A stretch of DNA of 64,000 nt from Voacanga thouarsii (lineage: Eukaryota > Streptophyta > Magnoliopsida > Gentianales > Apocynaceae), in the NCBI GenBank assembly GCA_026120185.1, contig JANUWF010001729.1, positions 248,001 through 312,000 on the forward strand. The letters are read 5' to 3'. Made by a program: the position numbers and the translations under genes. Below, piece after piece: positions 35,110 to 47,934 of the stretch (its first letter is position 1; each line of letters starts with the position of its first letter). A model generated the notes under the pieces. The model had not been told where the DNA came from. It saw only the letters and a list, made by a program, of their open reading frames with translations, and ran no database searches.

Positions 35110-37738
35110 GACTAATTTGACATAAATCGTAATCCCATTGATCTAGACGATGGGAGAGGCTTTGTTAGTGGATCTACAATATTGTCATCAGTTGATACCT
35201 TGCATACTTTGACATCTCCTCTATTAATAATTTTTCAAATGAGATGAAAATGTCTAAGTATATGTCTGGATCGGTGATGTGATCTTGGCTCCTCAGTTTG
35301 TGCAATGGCTCTATTGTTGTCACAATAAAGATCCACTGGGTTCACAATACTAGGAACTACATCTAGTTCTATAATGAGCTTTTTAATCCAAACTGCTTTT
35401 TTAGCTGCAGCTAAGGTAGCTACATACTCAGCTTCTATAGTAGAATTGGTCACGGTGTCATGCTTTGAACTTTTTCAGCTTATAGCACCTCCATTCAAAC
35501 AAAATAGAAAACCTGATTACGATCTATAATCATCTATGTCAGATTGGAAACTAGCATCAGTATAACCATTTACAACTAGCTCGCCTTCTTGTCGTTTATA
35601 AACTAAGAGCATATATTTAGTTCTTCTTAAGTACTTTAGTATGTTCTTGATAGTAGTCCAGTGTGGCACTGCAGGATTTGATTGGAACTTACTCGTCATG
35701 CTCAATGCATATGACACATCAGGTCGAGTACATAACATGGCATGCATGACAGATCCTATAGCGGAAGTGTATGGTATCTTTTTCATGCACTCTTCTTCAT
35801 CCTTCATGGAAGGACTTTGACTTTCGTTGAGTTTAATGCCACGTGACATTGGCAAGAATCCTTTCTTAAAGTCTTGCATACTAAATATTTTCAGTATCTT
35901 GTCAACGTATGCAGTTTGACTTAGTCCAATTAGCTTTCTAGATCTATCTCTATAGATCCTTACACCTAAAATATAGGCAGCTTCACCTAAGTCTTTCATT
36001 GAGAAATAATTTCCCAACCATGTCTTCACACTTTGTAGAGTTGGGATGTCATTTCCAATGAGTAAGATGTCATCAATATAAAGTACCAAAAAGGCTATTG
36101 CATTCCTACTGGTTTTCTTATAGACACAAGGCTCATCTTCATTTTTGACAAAGTTAAATTCTTTAATTGCTTCATCAAAATGAAGATTCCAACTTCGAGA
36201 TGCTTGCTTCAATCCATAAATGGATCTTTGAAGCTTGCACACTTTATTAGAATTCGAAGGATTATCGAAAACCTTAGGTTATGTCATGTACACATCCTCG
36301 AGTAAGTTTCTATTAAGGAATGTGGTTTTGACATTCATTTGCTAAATCTCATAATCATAATATGCTGCTATGGCAAGAAGAATTCTAATAGATTTAAGTA
36401 TTACAACTGGTGAAAAAGGTTTCATCATAGTCTATACATTGAGTTTGTCTACAACTTTTTACTATCAGTCGTGCTTTGTAAGTATGTACATTTCCCTCCA
36501 TGCCTGTTTTCTTTTTGAAAACCCATTTACACCCAATGGTTTTGAACCTTTAGGTGGATTAACCAAAGTCCAAACTTAGTTATCATACATAGATTACATG
36601 TCAGACTTCATGGCCTCTAACCATTTTCCAGAGTCAAAACTCTTAATGGCTTCTTGATAGGATGTGGGCTTATCATTAACCATAAGCTTCATATTGTGAT
36701 CGTCAGTGATGAGGAATCTATATCTCTCACATTGTTGATGAACCCTATCAAATCTTCGAGGTCTTTGTTCTATAGAAGTAGGCACATCTTGGACTTGTGA
36801 GCTATTTAATTGAGGTTCATTATTTGTTTTAGATACTAATTGTGGCTCTTGAATCTCATCAAGATGTATTTTACTCTCACTGATTCTTTTAGAAATAAAT
36901 TCCTTTTCAAGAAAAAATCCATTTCGAGCAACAATTACTCTATTTTCTTTTAGGAGATAAAATTGGTATCCTTTAGTTTCTTTAGGATACCCCACAAATA
37001 TGCATTTATCTAATTTGGGTGTAAGTTTATTAGATAATAAATACTTTACATAAACTTCACAATCCCAAATCTTGAGAAATGATAAACTAGGTTGTCTCCC
37101 AGTCCATATCTCATATGGCATTTTCTGAACCGATTTAGATGGAACTCGATTTTGTATGAATGTAGCAATCTTTAGGGCATAACCCCATAAGGAGATTGGA
37201 ATATCAGTTTGACTCATTATTGATTCAACCATATCTAATAAAGTCTGATTTCTCCGTTTAGATACACCATTCCATTGAGGTGTTCCAGGTGGAGTTAATT
37301 GCGAGATAATTCCAGAATTCTTTAGATGCTCGTCAAACTCATGACTTAAGCATTCACCATCTCGATATGATCGAAGTGTTTTGATACTTTTGCTAAGTTG
37401 ATTTTGTACTTCATTTTGCAATTCTTTGAATTTCTGGAACATTTCAGATTTATGTTTTATCAGATACAGGTAGCCATATCTGTTGAAATCATCCGTAAAT
37501 GTAATGAAGTACTGAAATCCTCCTGTACCATGTGTATTCCCTAGTCCCCATACATCAATATGTATTAGGCCTAATAATTATATGTCCATTCATTTTATCT
37601 CTTAAAATATGCCTTAGTCATTTTAGCTAATAAACAAGAATCACATATTTCGTAAGATTCTAAGTCAAACGAATTTAGAAGCCCATCATTATGAAGCATT
37701 GTTATGCATTTCTCATTTATATGGCCCAAACGACAATA
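35110..37738 (-). pseudogene. Copia B pol: integrase, RT, RNase H
   Basis: Reading leftwards: the integrase core with 'IKTLRSYRDGECLS' (usual Asp and Glu near this block changed to Tyr and Cys) and 'GVSKRRNQTLLD' (37442-36594); an RT start broken by stops and frameshifts (36590-36245); an RT end with 'KLQRSIYGLKQASRSWN' and active site YIDD at about 36080; then RNase H 'TIEAEYVATLAAAKKAVW' and 'LYCDNNRAIAQTEEPRSHHRS' (35453-35235), ending near 35115. The changed integrase residues and broken RT make it inactive. Confidence 0.85.
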
Positions 37739-39049
37739 CTAGAAGTAAGTTTGATTTAAATCACTGGATTTTAATCTCTTAGTATTAATGTTATAGATAG
37801 ATTTGTTCGAAGATCCATGAATATTGAGAATATAGAGCCCATTTGATAATGAGGCATCTCCATAAAAAATACCATTTTTATTAATGGAGCAAATGTTATT
37901 CCTAATAACAAATTCAAAACCTTCTAAATCTAAACAAGAAATTGAAATTATATTCCTACTCATAGCAAGAACATAAAAACAATCATTTAGTTCTAAAATA
38001 AGCCCACTGGGCAAAATTAATTCAAAAATTCCTACAGCTATTGCAGCAACTGTTGCTCCATTCGCAACTCGTAGGTCCACCTGACCTTTTGCCAAGGCTC
38101 TACTCCTTTTTAGACCCTGCATATTTACACAAATATGAGATCCACAACTGGTATCCAATACCCATGAATCAGAAGTAGATAAATTAATTTCTATAACATA
38201 AATACATAAAGCGGCAGTCTCACTGTCCTTCTTCTTCTTTGCTTCCAAATAGAGCTTGCAATTTCTTAACCAATATCCTTGTTCTCCACAATGGTGGCAA
38301 GCTCTTTCCTTTGGTGTCTTGGCCTTAGGTTTGGGCTTAAACTTGGACTTAGCCTTGTCCTTGCCCTTACTAGCCATAACTTTGCCCTTTTGGTTGTTCT
38401 TTTTCCCTTTCTCTTTTTGAACCATTAGAACACTAGGAGTATTTTTCTTAATATTCAATTCTACTTGTTTTAGCATCCCATACAATTCAGTAATGGATTT
38501 CTCCATATTATGCATGTTAAAATTCATGACAAACTGGTCATACTCAAAAGGTAATGAGCCCAAGATCAAATCTGTAGCCATGTCATGATTAACAGGAGCA
38601 CCAAGCTTTTCGAGATGATTAAGATAGCTCTTCATTTTAAGGACATGAGCACTTACCGAGGTGTTAGAAACCATCTTACATACATTTAACACCTTATGAG
38701 TTTCAAATTTCTCTTGTCGTGCTTACTCTTGGAACATTTCCTTGAGATGCACAATCATGTCATATGCCTCTGCTTCTTCAAACTGTTATTGAAGTTCAGA
38801 GTTCATAGTTGCTAGCATGAGGTAAGTAACATTGTTGGAGTCATCTTTGTGCTTACTATAAGCATCTTTTTCAACTTTTAGGGCATTATTTGTTGGAGCA
38901 TGGGGAATAGGATTTTCAAGAACATAGAGTTTTTTTTCTTGCTTAAGAACGATTCTTAAGCCACATACCTAATCAAGAAAGTTAGTCCCACTAAGCTTGT
39001 CTTTTTCGAGCACAGATCGCAATGAGTTATTCCAACTGTTTGTTGTCAT
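37739..39049 (-). pseudogene. Copia B gag and protease
   Basis: The probable start is the ATG at 39049 (MTTNSWNNSLRSVLEK). A stop interrupts the early part and another lies just before the long open stretch 38692-37739 (317 codons). That stretch holds gag helices, a Lys-rich linker, the knuckle CHHCGEQGYWLRNC (about 38300-38260), the protease motif 'WVLDTSCGSH' (about 38160) and the GAG-pre-integrase segment. The knuckle and the protease D-T-S motif look intact, so gag-protease is the best preserved coding block in the window. Confidence 0.85.
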
Positions 39050-40373
39050 TATCTACATACAAAATATGTAAAGTAATTAATTTTGAGGCCTTAATGAAAA
39101 ACTCCCACTAAAAGCATTTAAACTTTTGAAACTTCAACATTTTGATGTTTCTTAGTGTTGTTTTTTAAATATTTTATTTTAATCATTAGTAAGCTTTGGC
39201 TTTAATCTTATAATTAAATAAAACTCAAATTTTAAATAAGATAGGCATCAAATGTCGCCAGCTAAAAATCTTCTATAATACCTTAGGCCTAAAACCATTT
39301 TGATAGCCCAGTTAAGTCAAGCCATATCAAACATATGGAAAACTATTTTCCATCTTGTCTCACATACATAATCAAAAGCATCCTATTTTGGCAGAAATGA
39401 CCATATGATGATCCAAGTAATAACAAATGTTTGATTTTGGAAGGTATTTAAAACTTAATATTTTTTAAAATAAAAATTTGATTGTAGCAAGTATGAAATA
39501 AAAATATCAAATATGCATGAAAGACATAAATAAAAGTGACATAGCATGGCCCATAATCTAAATTGATCATCACGAGCAAAGTGAAGATCAAAGTGGTTAA
39601 TCTAGGTATATGAACTTCTTGAGCATTCTTTAATGCCTTGAGCATACTCCTCCTTGGTTGTAAATATAGGCTGCCGTCCTTTTTTACATTGGATAGTAAT
39701 ATTAAAATAATTCCTATTCTAGGAAAGAAATACAATTTTACAATAATAAAAAATGACATGGAGGTCGTATTTAAAAATTATAACTCAAAACAATCAGAAT
39801 GAAACCTGCCAATTACATTGGGGTAAAACAGGTCATGTTATGCACTATTCAGAATAATCCACAACTACAATCAAAATACACTAAAGAATAACACACAATG
39901 AACAGTTAGTTGGGGTTCCAAGGGGCAGGACCCCTGGCGGAGTCTAAGGGGCAGTGCCCTTGGCGGAGGTCCCAATATTAATCAGATTAATGTTCAGACC
40001 CTTCAGTAACCATCACCGTAAATTTTCATATTACAGACAATCTGCGTTCCCTTTTAACCATATTGATACAGATAACAAATTATCATAACAGATTAATACA
40101 GATAATTTGCAACATAGAATGATGGATAGCATGCTTACGATACTATATCATATTAAAACAGACCAGTTTACAGACAATCTACAAATAATATGGTCTAATA
40201 AAACAATTAAGACGCACAAATTAAACCTAATTTAGGCAGTCCTCATGCTAAGTATTCTAAAATTATAATTATGTGAACATGCTGATATACACCATTTAAA
40301 TTCACATATATATCATATATATATTCAACAATACAATTAACACAGATGAGTCAATCCAATCATTTAGCAAGTT
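39050..40373 (-). other. Leader (5' UTR) of B
   Basis: This is 1.3 kb of A/T-rich non-coding sequence with one GC-rich island at 39911-39975. The island is two copies, 26 bases apart, of 'aaggggcag..ccc.tggcgg' (39920-39941 and 39946-39968), each able to fold into a short G/C hairpin. No GCCGGCGCC module of the A/C type is present. Confidence 0.6.
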
Positions 40374-40385
40374 GCTTTGATACCA
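40374..40385 (-). promoter_or_regulatory. B primer binding site (tRNA-iMet)
   Basis: Sense TGGTATCAAAGC lies one base inside the LTR-b border. Confidence 0.8.
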
Positions 40386-40386
40386 T

Positions 40387-40503
40387 TATAAAGATTCGTG
40401 GACTCCTAAACACCGAAAACATCCATGAATCCCTTTCGAGGACCCAAGTCAAACGATTAAGATGATCTAAGGATTATAGAATTATCTTTGTTCAGCGAAA
40501 TCA
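40387..40503 (-). repeat. B 5' LTR remnant (LTR-b, 117 bp)
   Basis: It aligns with the first 117 bases (+ strand) of LTR-a and LTR-c, then stops at 'gcgaaatca', where S sequence ('caggagattac') begins. The two sides share 'ca', consistent with end-joining. Confidence 0.75.
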
Positions 40504-40828
40504 GGAGATTACAATGCATACAATGCATACTAGCTGCAGATGATTTCATAGAGACTCAGTTGCGCAATCTAAATGCCTCAACAACAACATCATTGTGAAT
40601 AATGATTTGGGTACTATTGCTCCATCTATGTATATTGTTGTTAATTCTCATATCACTATCAATGACTATCGTGAGATTTTTATTTCGGCTGGGGATATTT
40701 ATGATTTCATTAGATATTGTTTATATGATGATAATGTTAACATTTGTATGGGACATAAGATCTCTATTCTAGAAACACTTGTTAATTTGTATGAACAAAG
40801 GAAATTTGTAGGGTCTAGTAGGATATAA
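40502..40828 (+). repeat. Duplicated segment of S (copy of 33252-33570)
   Basis: It matches the S post-pol ORF piece from 'caggagatta' to 'ggatataa'. It includes a small local doubling of 'aatgcatac' near 40513-40530. It has no coding value by itself; an open stretch of 77 codons (40595-40828) is the inherited S frame. Confidence 0.8.
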
Positions 40829-42274
40829 TGTTGAGATTTGGGGACTCTTAAATGAGAAAAACATCCATGAATCCCTTCCGATAACCCAATCCAAATGATT
40901 AAGATAATCTAAGGATTACAGAATTACCTCTGTTCAGCGAAATCAAAATCTCTGGATTCTGGTTTTTTGTCGTAGTACAACTTAAACGATCACTAGACGC
41001 TGCAATGTGCGAATCGGATACACACGGCGAACTAACTCATTACCTGGGAGTGTTAGCGCCTAGGGTTTGAGAGGCTTAAATTTTTCTAGTGAATGGAAGC
41101 ACGAATATATATATATATATATTAACAAAAAGCACCCTTGAGAAGACAATTAGGGATTTCTTAAAACCACCCGAACCTCTTAGAGTCCAACTCTAATAAT
41201 ATCTTATCATATTTTATTTTAAATGAAAATGAAAATGAAAATTGGTATATTAAGATTCTGGCATTATCTCGATAATTTAACGAATTAATTTACCTAGTCA
41301 GATTCTTATAATTTGGACATCATCCAAATACATCGAATGTGGACATATTTTTAGAAAAAATAACCTAACGAGTTCACTTATTGTGCGACCTTATAGGTTC
41401 ATTTAACAGTGGCAGTATGCCCAAATCACATTTAAATGGCCCACAAGTTACAAATGGTTTCTATCAAAATATTATAACTATCTAGGTTAAATAAATATCA
41501 GCGATCTCTTTGAACCAAACCATAACTTTATATTTAGTCCTTTTTTCACACGATATCCAGATTAAGCATAAGGCACGGAGCATGTCATCCTTATTAAGCT
41601 TAATCAATTATTTCTTGATCTCATAGTAGACTGTTTAGACAAATGATATCAATATCTCAAATTGATATATTTAAGCACAACCATGTATTTTAATAGTCTA
41701 ACTTATCAAAGGGCACATTGATATCTCTCCTATAATTGAGAGGGAACAATCCCTTCACTATCAATCATATTCCTCTCCCTGGTTTATTCTATATCCAACA
41801 ATAGTCTAATTTATTATCTGGTTATAGACAGCTTTAGAAAACGTCAAAATATAGAATTTATCAAAAAGGAAATTATGATGAATTCAGGTCGAAGGACTTT
41901 TAATATTATTATGGCTAGAAAATACTTATGACATGTTCCATGAAGTACTCTCACAGTAGGTCATGTCTAATACATTGTTCTCTAACATTTATTAATGTTT
42001 TGACTTGATATTATATATATCCATGGCCAGTAAAACATAGCCATCAAGTCACAAACATACTAATCTTAATTTATTATTGTTCCAATAATATTAATCGATC
42101 AGGGACAGTTTAAGAATATTCATTATATTGATTGTAGGGTTTTGCTATCAAGTCACGTACTTGATAACCACAAAACTACTTACACTATTCATGGAAAGAA
42201 ATGCCTTGTATTATTACATAATACATAAATACAGTAGTATAAGTGTAAATTGACTCTAGGGCGTATCCCTAACA
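40829..42274 (-). mobile_element. Solo LTR of B (LTR-c)
   Basis: The + strand begins TGTTGAGATTTG and ends TATCCCTAACA, 1446 bp, with TATAA on both sides (40824-40828 and 42275-42279). It includes a short (AT)n run near 41107. Confidence 0.85.
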
Positions 42275-42279
42275 TATAA

Positions 42280-43560
42280 AACACAATGTTGGACCCATCT
42301 TTGGTCCAAATGTTTAAAGAGGGAAATGTAGAAAAGGAATTTCTGGATGTGTTACCTATAAATCGTGAAAATTCAGATGCAACAAAGGATGGATCCTCCA
42401 AAATTCCTTAGGCCTTATTAGATGATGTTCATTCTGCTGATCTTGTACTTGTTCATTCTTTAAAATCATGCTTACCGCATGATCAATTGTAACAGTTATT
42501 GAAAGCAAAAAAAAAACTATTTACTACTGTAGGAAACTATAAAAATATGTATGGTAATATTAGCAGCTCTGTGCTAAACTCTTTTATGAATATTCCAAAA
42601 GGATAGGCAAAGCTTATGGAGTTTTAGATAGTTGAAGAGGAAAGTTTTGTACGACAGGATAAAGTTGTAGAAATTGCTGGAAAAGAAAAATGAAGGAGAT
42701 TCATGAATTAAACATGCCTAAGAATGATAAAGACATGGATCTTAAAGTTGTTGAAGTTCGGTCAATAGTTAAGAAGAGGAAGACGAGCGCTTCTAGCAAA
42801 AGCAAAGAAGAAGATATACTTACTAAGAGAAATAAGCCATAGACATCTGACCCTAAAGTGCATCTATTTTGTGATGTTGCCAATCAAGGATAATACCAAA
42901 TTATTCTTGAAAAAATGTGTGCTGGAAAAAAGGAAAACTGATCATTCAAAGTTTAATCAATACGGTCTTCGTGAAGTTCTTTTAGATGTTAGTTTATTAG
43001 GAACTATTAATTATGTTTTAGATTACAATGACACTTTCATCAGAGAATTTTATTCTATTTTGAAGACAGCTATCACAGGTAATAAAGGACCATTTTACAA
43101 GTGTGTGTTTGTACGAGGAGCTCTTATTAACTTCATCTTAGAATCTATTTTTTATATTTTTGAGATTCCATATTATGAAGATACTGAAGGATTAGGTGAT
43201 GAAGTTAATGTGGAAGATATTTGCAAAACACTGACAGAAGAGAAAGTTATTTGATGGCTTGCTGAAGGCTTTTTAAAATCCTTACAGCTTACTGGCTTTT
43301 ATTTTTCTCTCCATAAAATTTCCTATTATAATTGGACGCCAACTACCAATGTGTCTATTGTGCTAAAAGATAGGGCTACACTATTGTACAAGTTAACTTA
43401 TGAGATTTGATATTTTAATAGGTTGCTCGATATGCTAAAATCTCCTCTGCTATCACCTTACTACTTCCCTATCCTTGCGCGTTGTCTGAATACTTGCGTG
43501 CCTATCGCTGCTATATCTAGTTCTCTCATGATAAAATTTTAAGAAACTTGAAAGCTCTAA
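42280..43560 (+). pseudogene. S envelope-like/post-pol ORF, C-terminal piece
   Basis: The frame resumes after the solo LTR with 'MLDPSLVQMFKEGNVEKEFLDVLPIN'. A Lys-rich region with stops follows, then an open block 42871-43254 (127 codons): 'GLREVLLDVSLLG', 'FIREFYSILKTAITG' and 'VFVRGALINFILESIF'. Beyond the stop at 43252 come 'NWTPTTNVSIVLKDRATLLYKLTY' and similar. The order VREFY...VxVRG...INxxL...NWxPT...LLY is what I recognise as the putative plant transposon protein pattern. Stops make it dead. Its end is near 43560. Confidence 0.6.
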
Positions 43561-43825
43561 GGCCACCTTTGAAGAAACCCGATAACACCTCGCTACCTAC
43601 ATGTAAAAAATAGCAGGGATGTCACCTCATCTAAACAACCAAGTGTCTTTATAATAAGGTAAAGAAAATGAAAGTAAAATAAATCCTTAATTTATTAAAA
43701 TGGAAATAATAAAACTAGTGGCAAGTCTCAGAAATTAACAACCAAAACCTCCTCTAAAAAGAAAATACAATAAAAATAGAAATAGTATTCTTCAATCTCT
43801 TACATTGCCTAACCTAATCAAATCT
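43561..43825 (-). repeat. Chromovirus LTR terminal fragment
   Basis: The complement reads 'ttataaagacacttgg...ggtgacatccctgc', aligning with the end of LTR F at 63829-63870 ('ttataaagtcccc...gtgtgacatccct'). It is a short piece between S and LTR E. Confidence 0.5.
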
Positions 43826-46800
43826 TGTAACACCCCTACTAAAGATAACAGCGGAAGCATATCAACACCAGGTGTCGCCCCGTCCAGTTTCCCAGACAAG
43901 AGGTCTTTATAACGAAAACAACAGAGTAAATATCTATATAAGGTCTAGACTCAACAATATCCTATACTGATGGCCACACATATACATATATTAGAGAATC
44001 TCTTACATGCCATCTTTAACTACAATAGAATAAAGTACACAACCAAAAAGGAAACCATCCAAACCTATTCTACCGACACTATGGTATCGTCTTTCTATCT
44101 GTAGGTTCTCTCAGCTCTAGATCCTACAAAAAGGTGGGATAAAGACACATGTGAGTGATGAATCACCCAGTAAGTCCCGTGTGTGCTAGTGCTTTATGAA
44201 AGAACAAAGTACATAAAAATTTTGTGGGATAGCATATCATTTGTTCACTGGAAACAATTCTAAAATTCTCTAAAGAAGAGTTTATCCAGAACTTAATCTT
44301 TTTTTTTTTTTTTTTTGGAAAACTGTATTTTACTTTCAAAGTATTGCCCGAATTTTCAAATCACGGCACTTCTCCAACAAAAGGTTGGCCTGTATGCAAG
44401 TCCCGTAGTCCTTGCCTTCGGCACCACGTATCATTGTACTGAGACTGCCGCCTCCAGTACTCAATCTGTGCATCGCCAAAAAATAAGTACATGTAGCGTA
44501 CTACAATCAACAAATGCACATAGCACACAATCTTTTACTTGCTATCGTAAGCCAGGGATCCAAATCCTGACGTCAATCACCATCGAGGTAGCAAGGGGTT
44601 TAAACAATGTCAGGTGTCCAGCCCAGCTTGTGAACAACCCAAATCACAAAGTGCAAGCAATGCATGTCAATTGCTAAGTACTAGACAGCTAGCCAAGACG
44701 ACTTATCCCAATGTTTTGTCGCCCTGTTTGGAGTAAGATAATCCCCAGAACTAGCTAGGTTACTTATGGTCGTCTATCTCTAACATGAGCTAGTACAAAG
44801 ATCAAAGTCCTTGCTGAATACTCAAAGTTACCAATACCAACCCCTTCTAACTAATTAGGCTAGAGGGTTATCTAATCCTGTAGGATTTTCAAAACAAATA
44901 TTTTTGGGGCAAAGTAACATTTTTTAGAATTTGATCCCACTGACTCACAAGTCAAACTATAATTTCCATAAGCTCTGTAGGGGCCAATCAATTCATTCCA
45001 TAGGCACATCAGGCCAATAAAATAATTTTTTGCAATTAAAATGTCATTTTTCAAAAGTTAATCTTATCACGAGAGATTATTTTCCAAAACCGTGTCAAAA
45101 TAGGTTAAAGAGTTTTTTTCATACATCAAAATAAGTTTCTAAGTGTATCCTGGTCATTTTACCCGTACTCAATCATAAAAGTCATTTTCAAGAACATTCG
45201 GGTCATTTTACCAATGCCTGGATCCAAAAGACATTCCGAGGGTATTCGGGTCATTTTACCCTTACCCGATTTGAAAAATATTCACAAAAGTTCCAATAAG
45301 GATATCTCGGTCATTTACCAAATACCCGATTCCAAAGATTTTCATAAAACATTCCAATAAGGACATTTAGATCAATTTTCAAATATCTGAAAGGAACTCA
45401 TTTCAAGAAATCCAAAATTCTAATCCCAAAAGAGGATTAAATTCAAAGCTTTCAAACACATTTCCATAAAATGTTGCAATAAGAGCGTTCCAGTCAATTT
45501 ATGAACACCCGATTCCAAAATTCATCATTTTCTAAAACTCCCTAGTATTTAATCTTAAAATGACTAAATTCACAAAATTCATGTTTTAATCATCCACTAA
45601 GGTTTCCAAGCCAATTATGAAGTTTATTCAAGCCTAAAATGGCGCAAAATAATTTTTTGCTCAGATAAACCTTAAATATATACAAGGACTTCCAGAAAGG
45701 TATAAAGAATAGCATTTCATGGAAAAGTGAAGTACACTAGCATTCAAAATGTTCTAGAAATCAAAGGGACTCAGCTCGTGTCCTAATTAACTCTATTCTG
45801 TTTACGGTCATTCAATCACTGTTTCTACTGTTTTCAACGTTCTGTTGGCTGTTTACCGATAAACCTACACCAAACATCTTTTTCGAGTCAAATCGTGTTT
45901 AGCCGAAAAACAGCCAATGATTAGCCAATGTGCCCGATGTGTAGCCGACGTCCATCCGATAATTAGCCGATGGTTAGCCAATAGTTAAGGAAAACGTTCA
46001 ACTTTCGTTCACGTCATTTTTTAGTCATTTAATCAATTCTTTTGTTTTTCTTTCTGCACATCCTTTATCCCTTTATATACAAGGGATTTACTTCATAATT
46101 CACATTCATTTCATCCTAAACCACACAATTAATCATTCTTAAGTTCATCCATTTTCGGACTAATTTTCAAGAATTTCATTGCTTGACACATGATTTTGTT
46201 TTGCACTTAACTTTAAATCCACAACTCCAATTTGGTTTTATGATATACCAAAATGACCGTAAGACCATTAAATTTAATTGTGTATAAGCTCTTTATAGAT
46301 TTCTAGTTCCCGTGACATTCTACTGGGCAAAAATAGCCCCGATAGTTTTCTTCAATTCCACTATTCATGCTTTTCTTTGTTTTCCTCTACCCTTGAAAAC
46401 CTTGGAACCATTAATTCATTCAATTTTTCTTCAAATCATATTTAATTTTGAATTTTCCAGATTCCAACAGCTCACAAGATTTAGGCTTGCTCAACACAAA
46501 TTCATTTTTTCTAATCAAAAGCTAGTATAATTCATTTTTCTAACCAAATAACTTCCATTTTCATTCTACTTTGGTCATCATCTCATCAACCAAAAACAAT
46601 CCATCAAACTACCGTGTATATTTAGTTCTTCCCCACACAAAACATTATCTATAAACCTCCTAGGCAGCCAACACACATAATCATACACAAGGTTCATACA
46701 CAAAGTTCACAAACCCTAGCTTTGGATTTAAAATCAAGACATAAAAATCATGTTTTCATGTTAAAACTCATACCAAAATAATCACCGTAATGAGATCTAT

Positions 46801-47910
46801 GACTTTAATTCTTGAAGCATAGACTCTTATCTTGTATGTGAGATCTATTGGCTTGATTTTACTCCAACAACACCAAGAACATACACACACTTCTTTCTTT
46901 CTCTCTCCTTTTTCTTTTTCTCCTTATTTTTCTCCAGCTTTTCCTTCCTTTTCTTTCCTTTTCGTTCTCTCTTCTTCCTCTATTCCTTATGAACGAATTT
47001 CTTGCTGAAATTTAGCTCCTCAACCACTATTCTTGGTCAAATATTGGCCATTCATTTCTCATTTCCATTAATGTTATGGTGGTTAAAGCATAGGTGTGTT
47101 CCAATGACAAATTTACACACCATTTCACTTTTTTTTTTTTTACTTCCTCAAAATTTCCTCTTCATTTCTCTTGCATGGCTGCCATTTTTTTTGGCTGTTT
47201 TTCAGCCATTCAATCACTTCTTCATGGTCAAAATATTGGCCAATTACATTGCACAAGACCTTAAGTACTTGACCCTACAAATGATGTGTTCCAATCACAA
47301 AAATACACATCATTCTTTATTTATTTTGTAATTGTTTAATTCCATGCATCTTGCATCAATCCTTCATGCAACCTCTCTTAAATTGACACATGTCCATGGG
47401 TTACCAATCACAAAATGCCACAGGCACCGTTTTTAACCGCAATTTCCTATTGTCTTCAGAAATAACCAAAATCGGGTTCGAAATGGAAAAATATTTTATT
47501 TCACCATTCAACTCCAAAAATTCCACTGAATCCATTGGTAATACATAAATTCTTCAATTCCTTCTAGGTTTGGTCAAATTTGCAGTCCAAGTCGTAGGCG
47601 CGGTCGAAATGACAAAAACGCTTGTGGTAACCCAGATAGCATAACTCACACCAAAACGTGTGTTTCATCGCACTGACCAACTTATGTTCTCAATGTACCC
47701 TCAAATTCTTATTTTATTAATAATAGTAGCTTCCAAAGATTTAGAGTACGGATAGAATGAATCGAATAATTACATCCAAGTTCTGATAAAATATTATTAT
47801 ACCAAAATATTCGTCTCATTACATTAATCGACGTTTGTTCTGGCCATCGATACGAATTCTCATCCGATTACAAATAATAGCCAATAGATGATAAAATGTG
47901 GGGTATTGCA
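43826..47910 (-). repeat. Chromovirus E 3' LTR (about 4.1 kb)
   Basis: The + strand begins TGTAACACCCC and ends GGGGTATTGCA; both ends show the TGTAACACCCC-type inverted terminus of Tekay/Del LTRs. Pol C-terminus lies on its right and no primer site on its left, so it is the 3' LTR of a - strand element. A sense TATA box is at 46071-46080. The short open readings (44315-44677, 46312-46530, 47002-47331) have no recognisable homology. A G/C-richer block at 44560-44640 matches 58620-58700. Confidence 0.7.
46071..46080 (-). promoter_or_regulatory. TATA box in LTR E
   Basis: Sense GTATATAAAG followed by a purine-rich leader. Motif evidence only. Confidence 0.35.
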
Positions 47911-47934
47911 TTCTCCGCTCCTTACAAAAAGATT

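Larger units (their letters stand above)
33571..40503 (-). mobile_element. Ty1/copia element B (right LTR truncated)
   Basis: On the - strand the order is LTR remnant (40503-40387), primer site, leader, gag, protease, integrase, RT, RNase H, polypurine tract, LTR (35091-33571). LTRs are unrelated to A and C, but the proteins, primer tRNA and polypurine tract are similar. It splits the S post-pol ORF. Beyond 40503 comes a copy of S sequence and a solo LTR, showing a later rearrangement. Confidence 0.88.
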
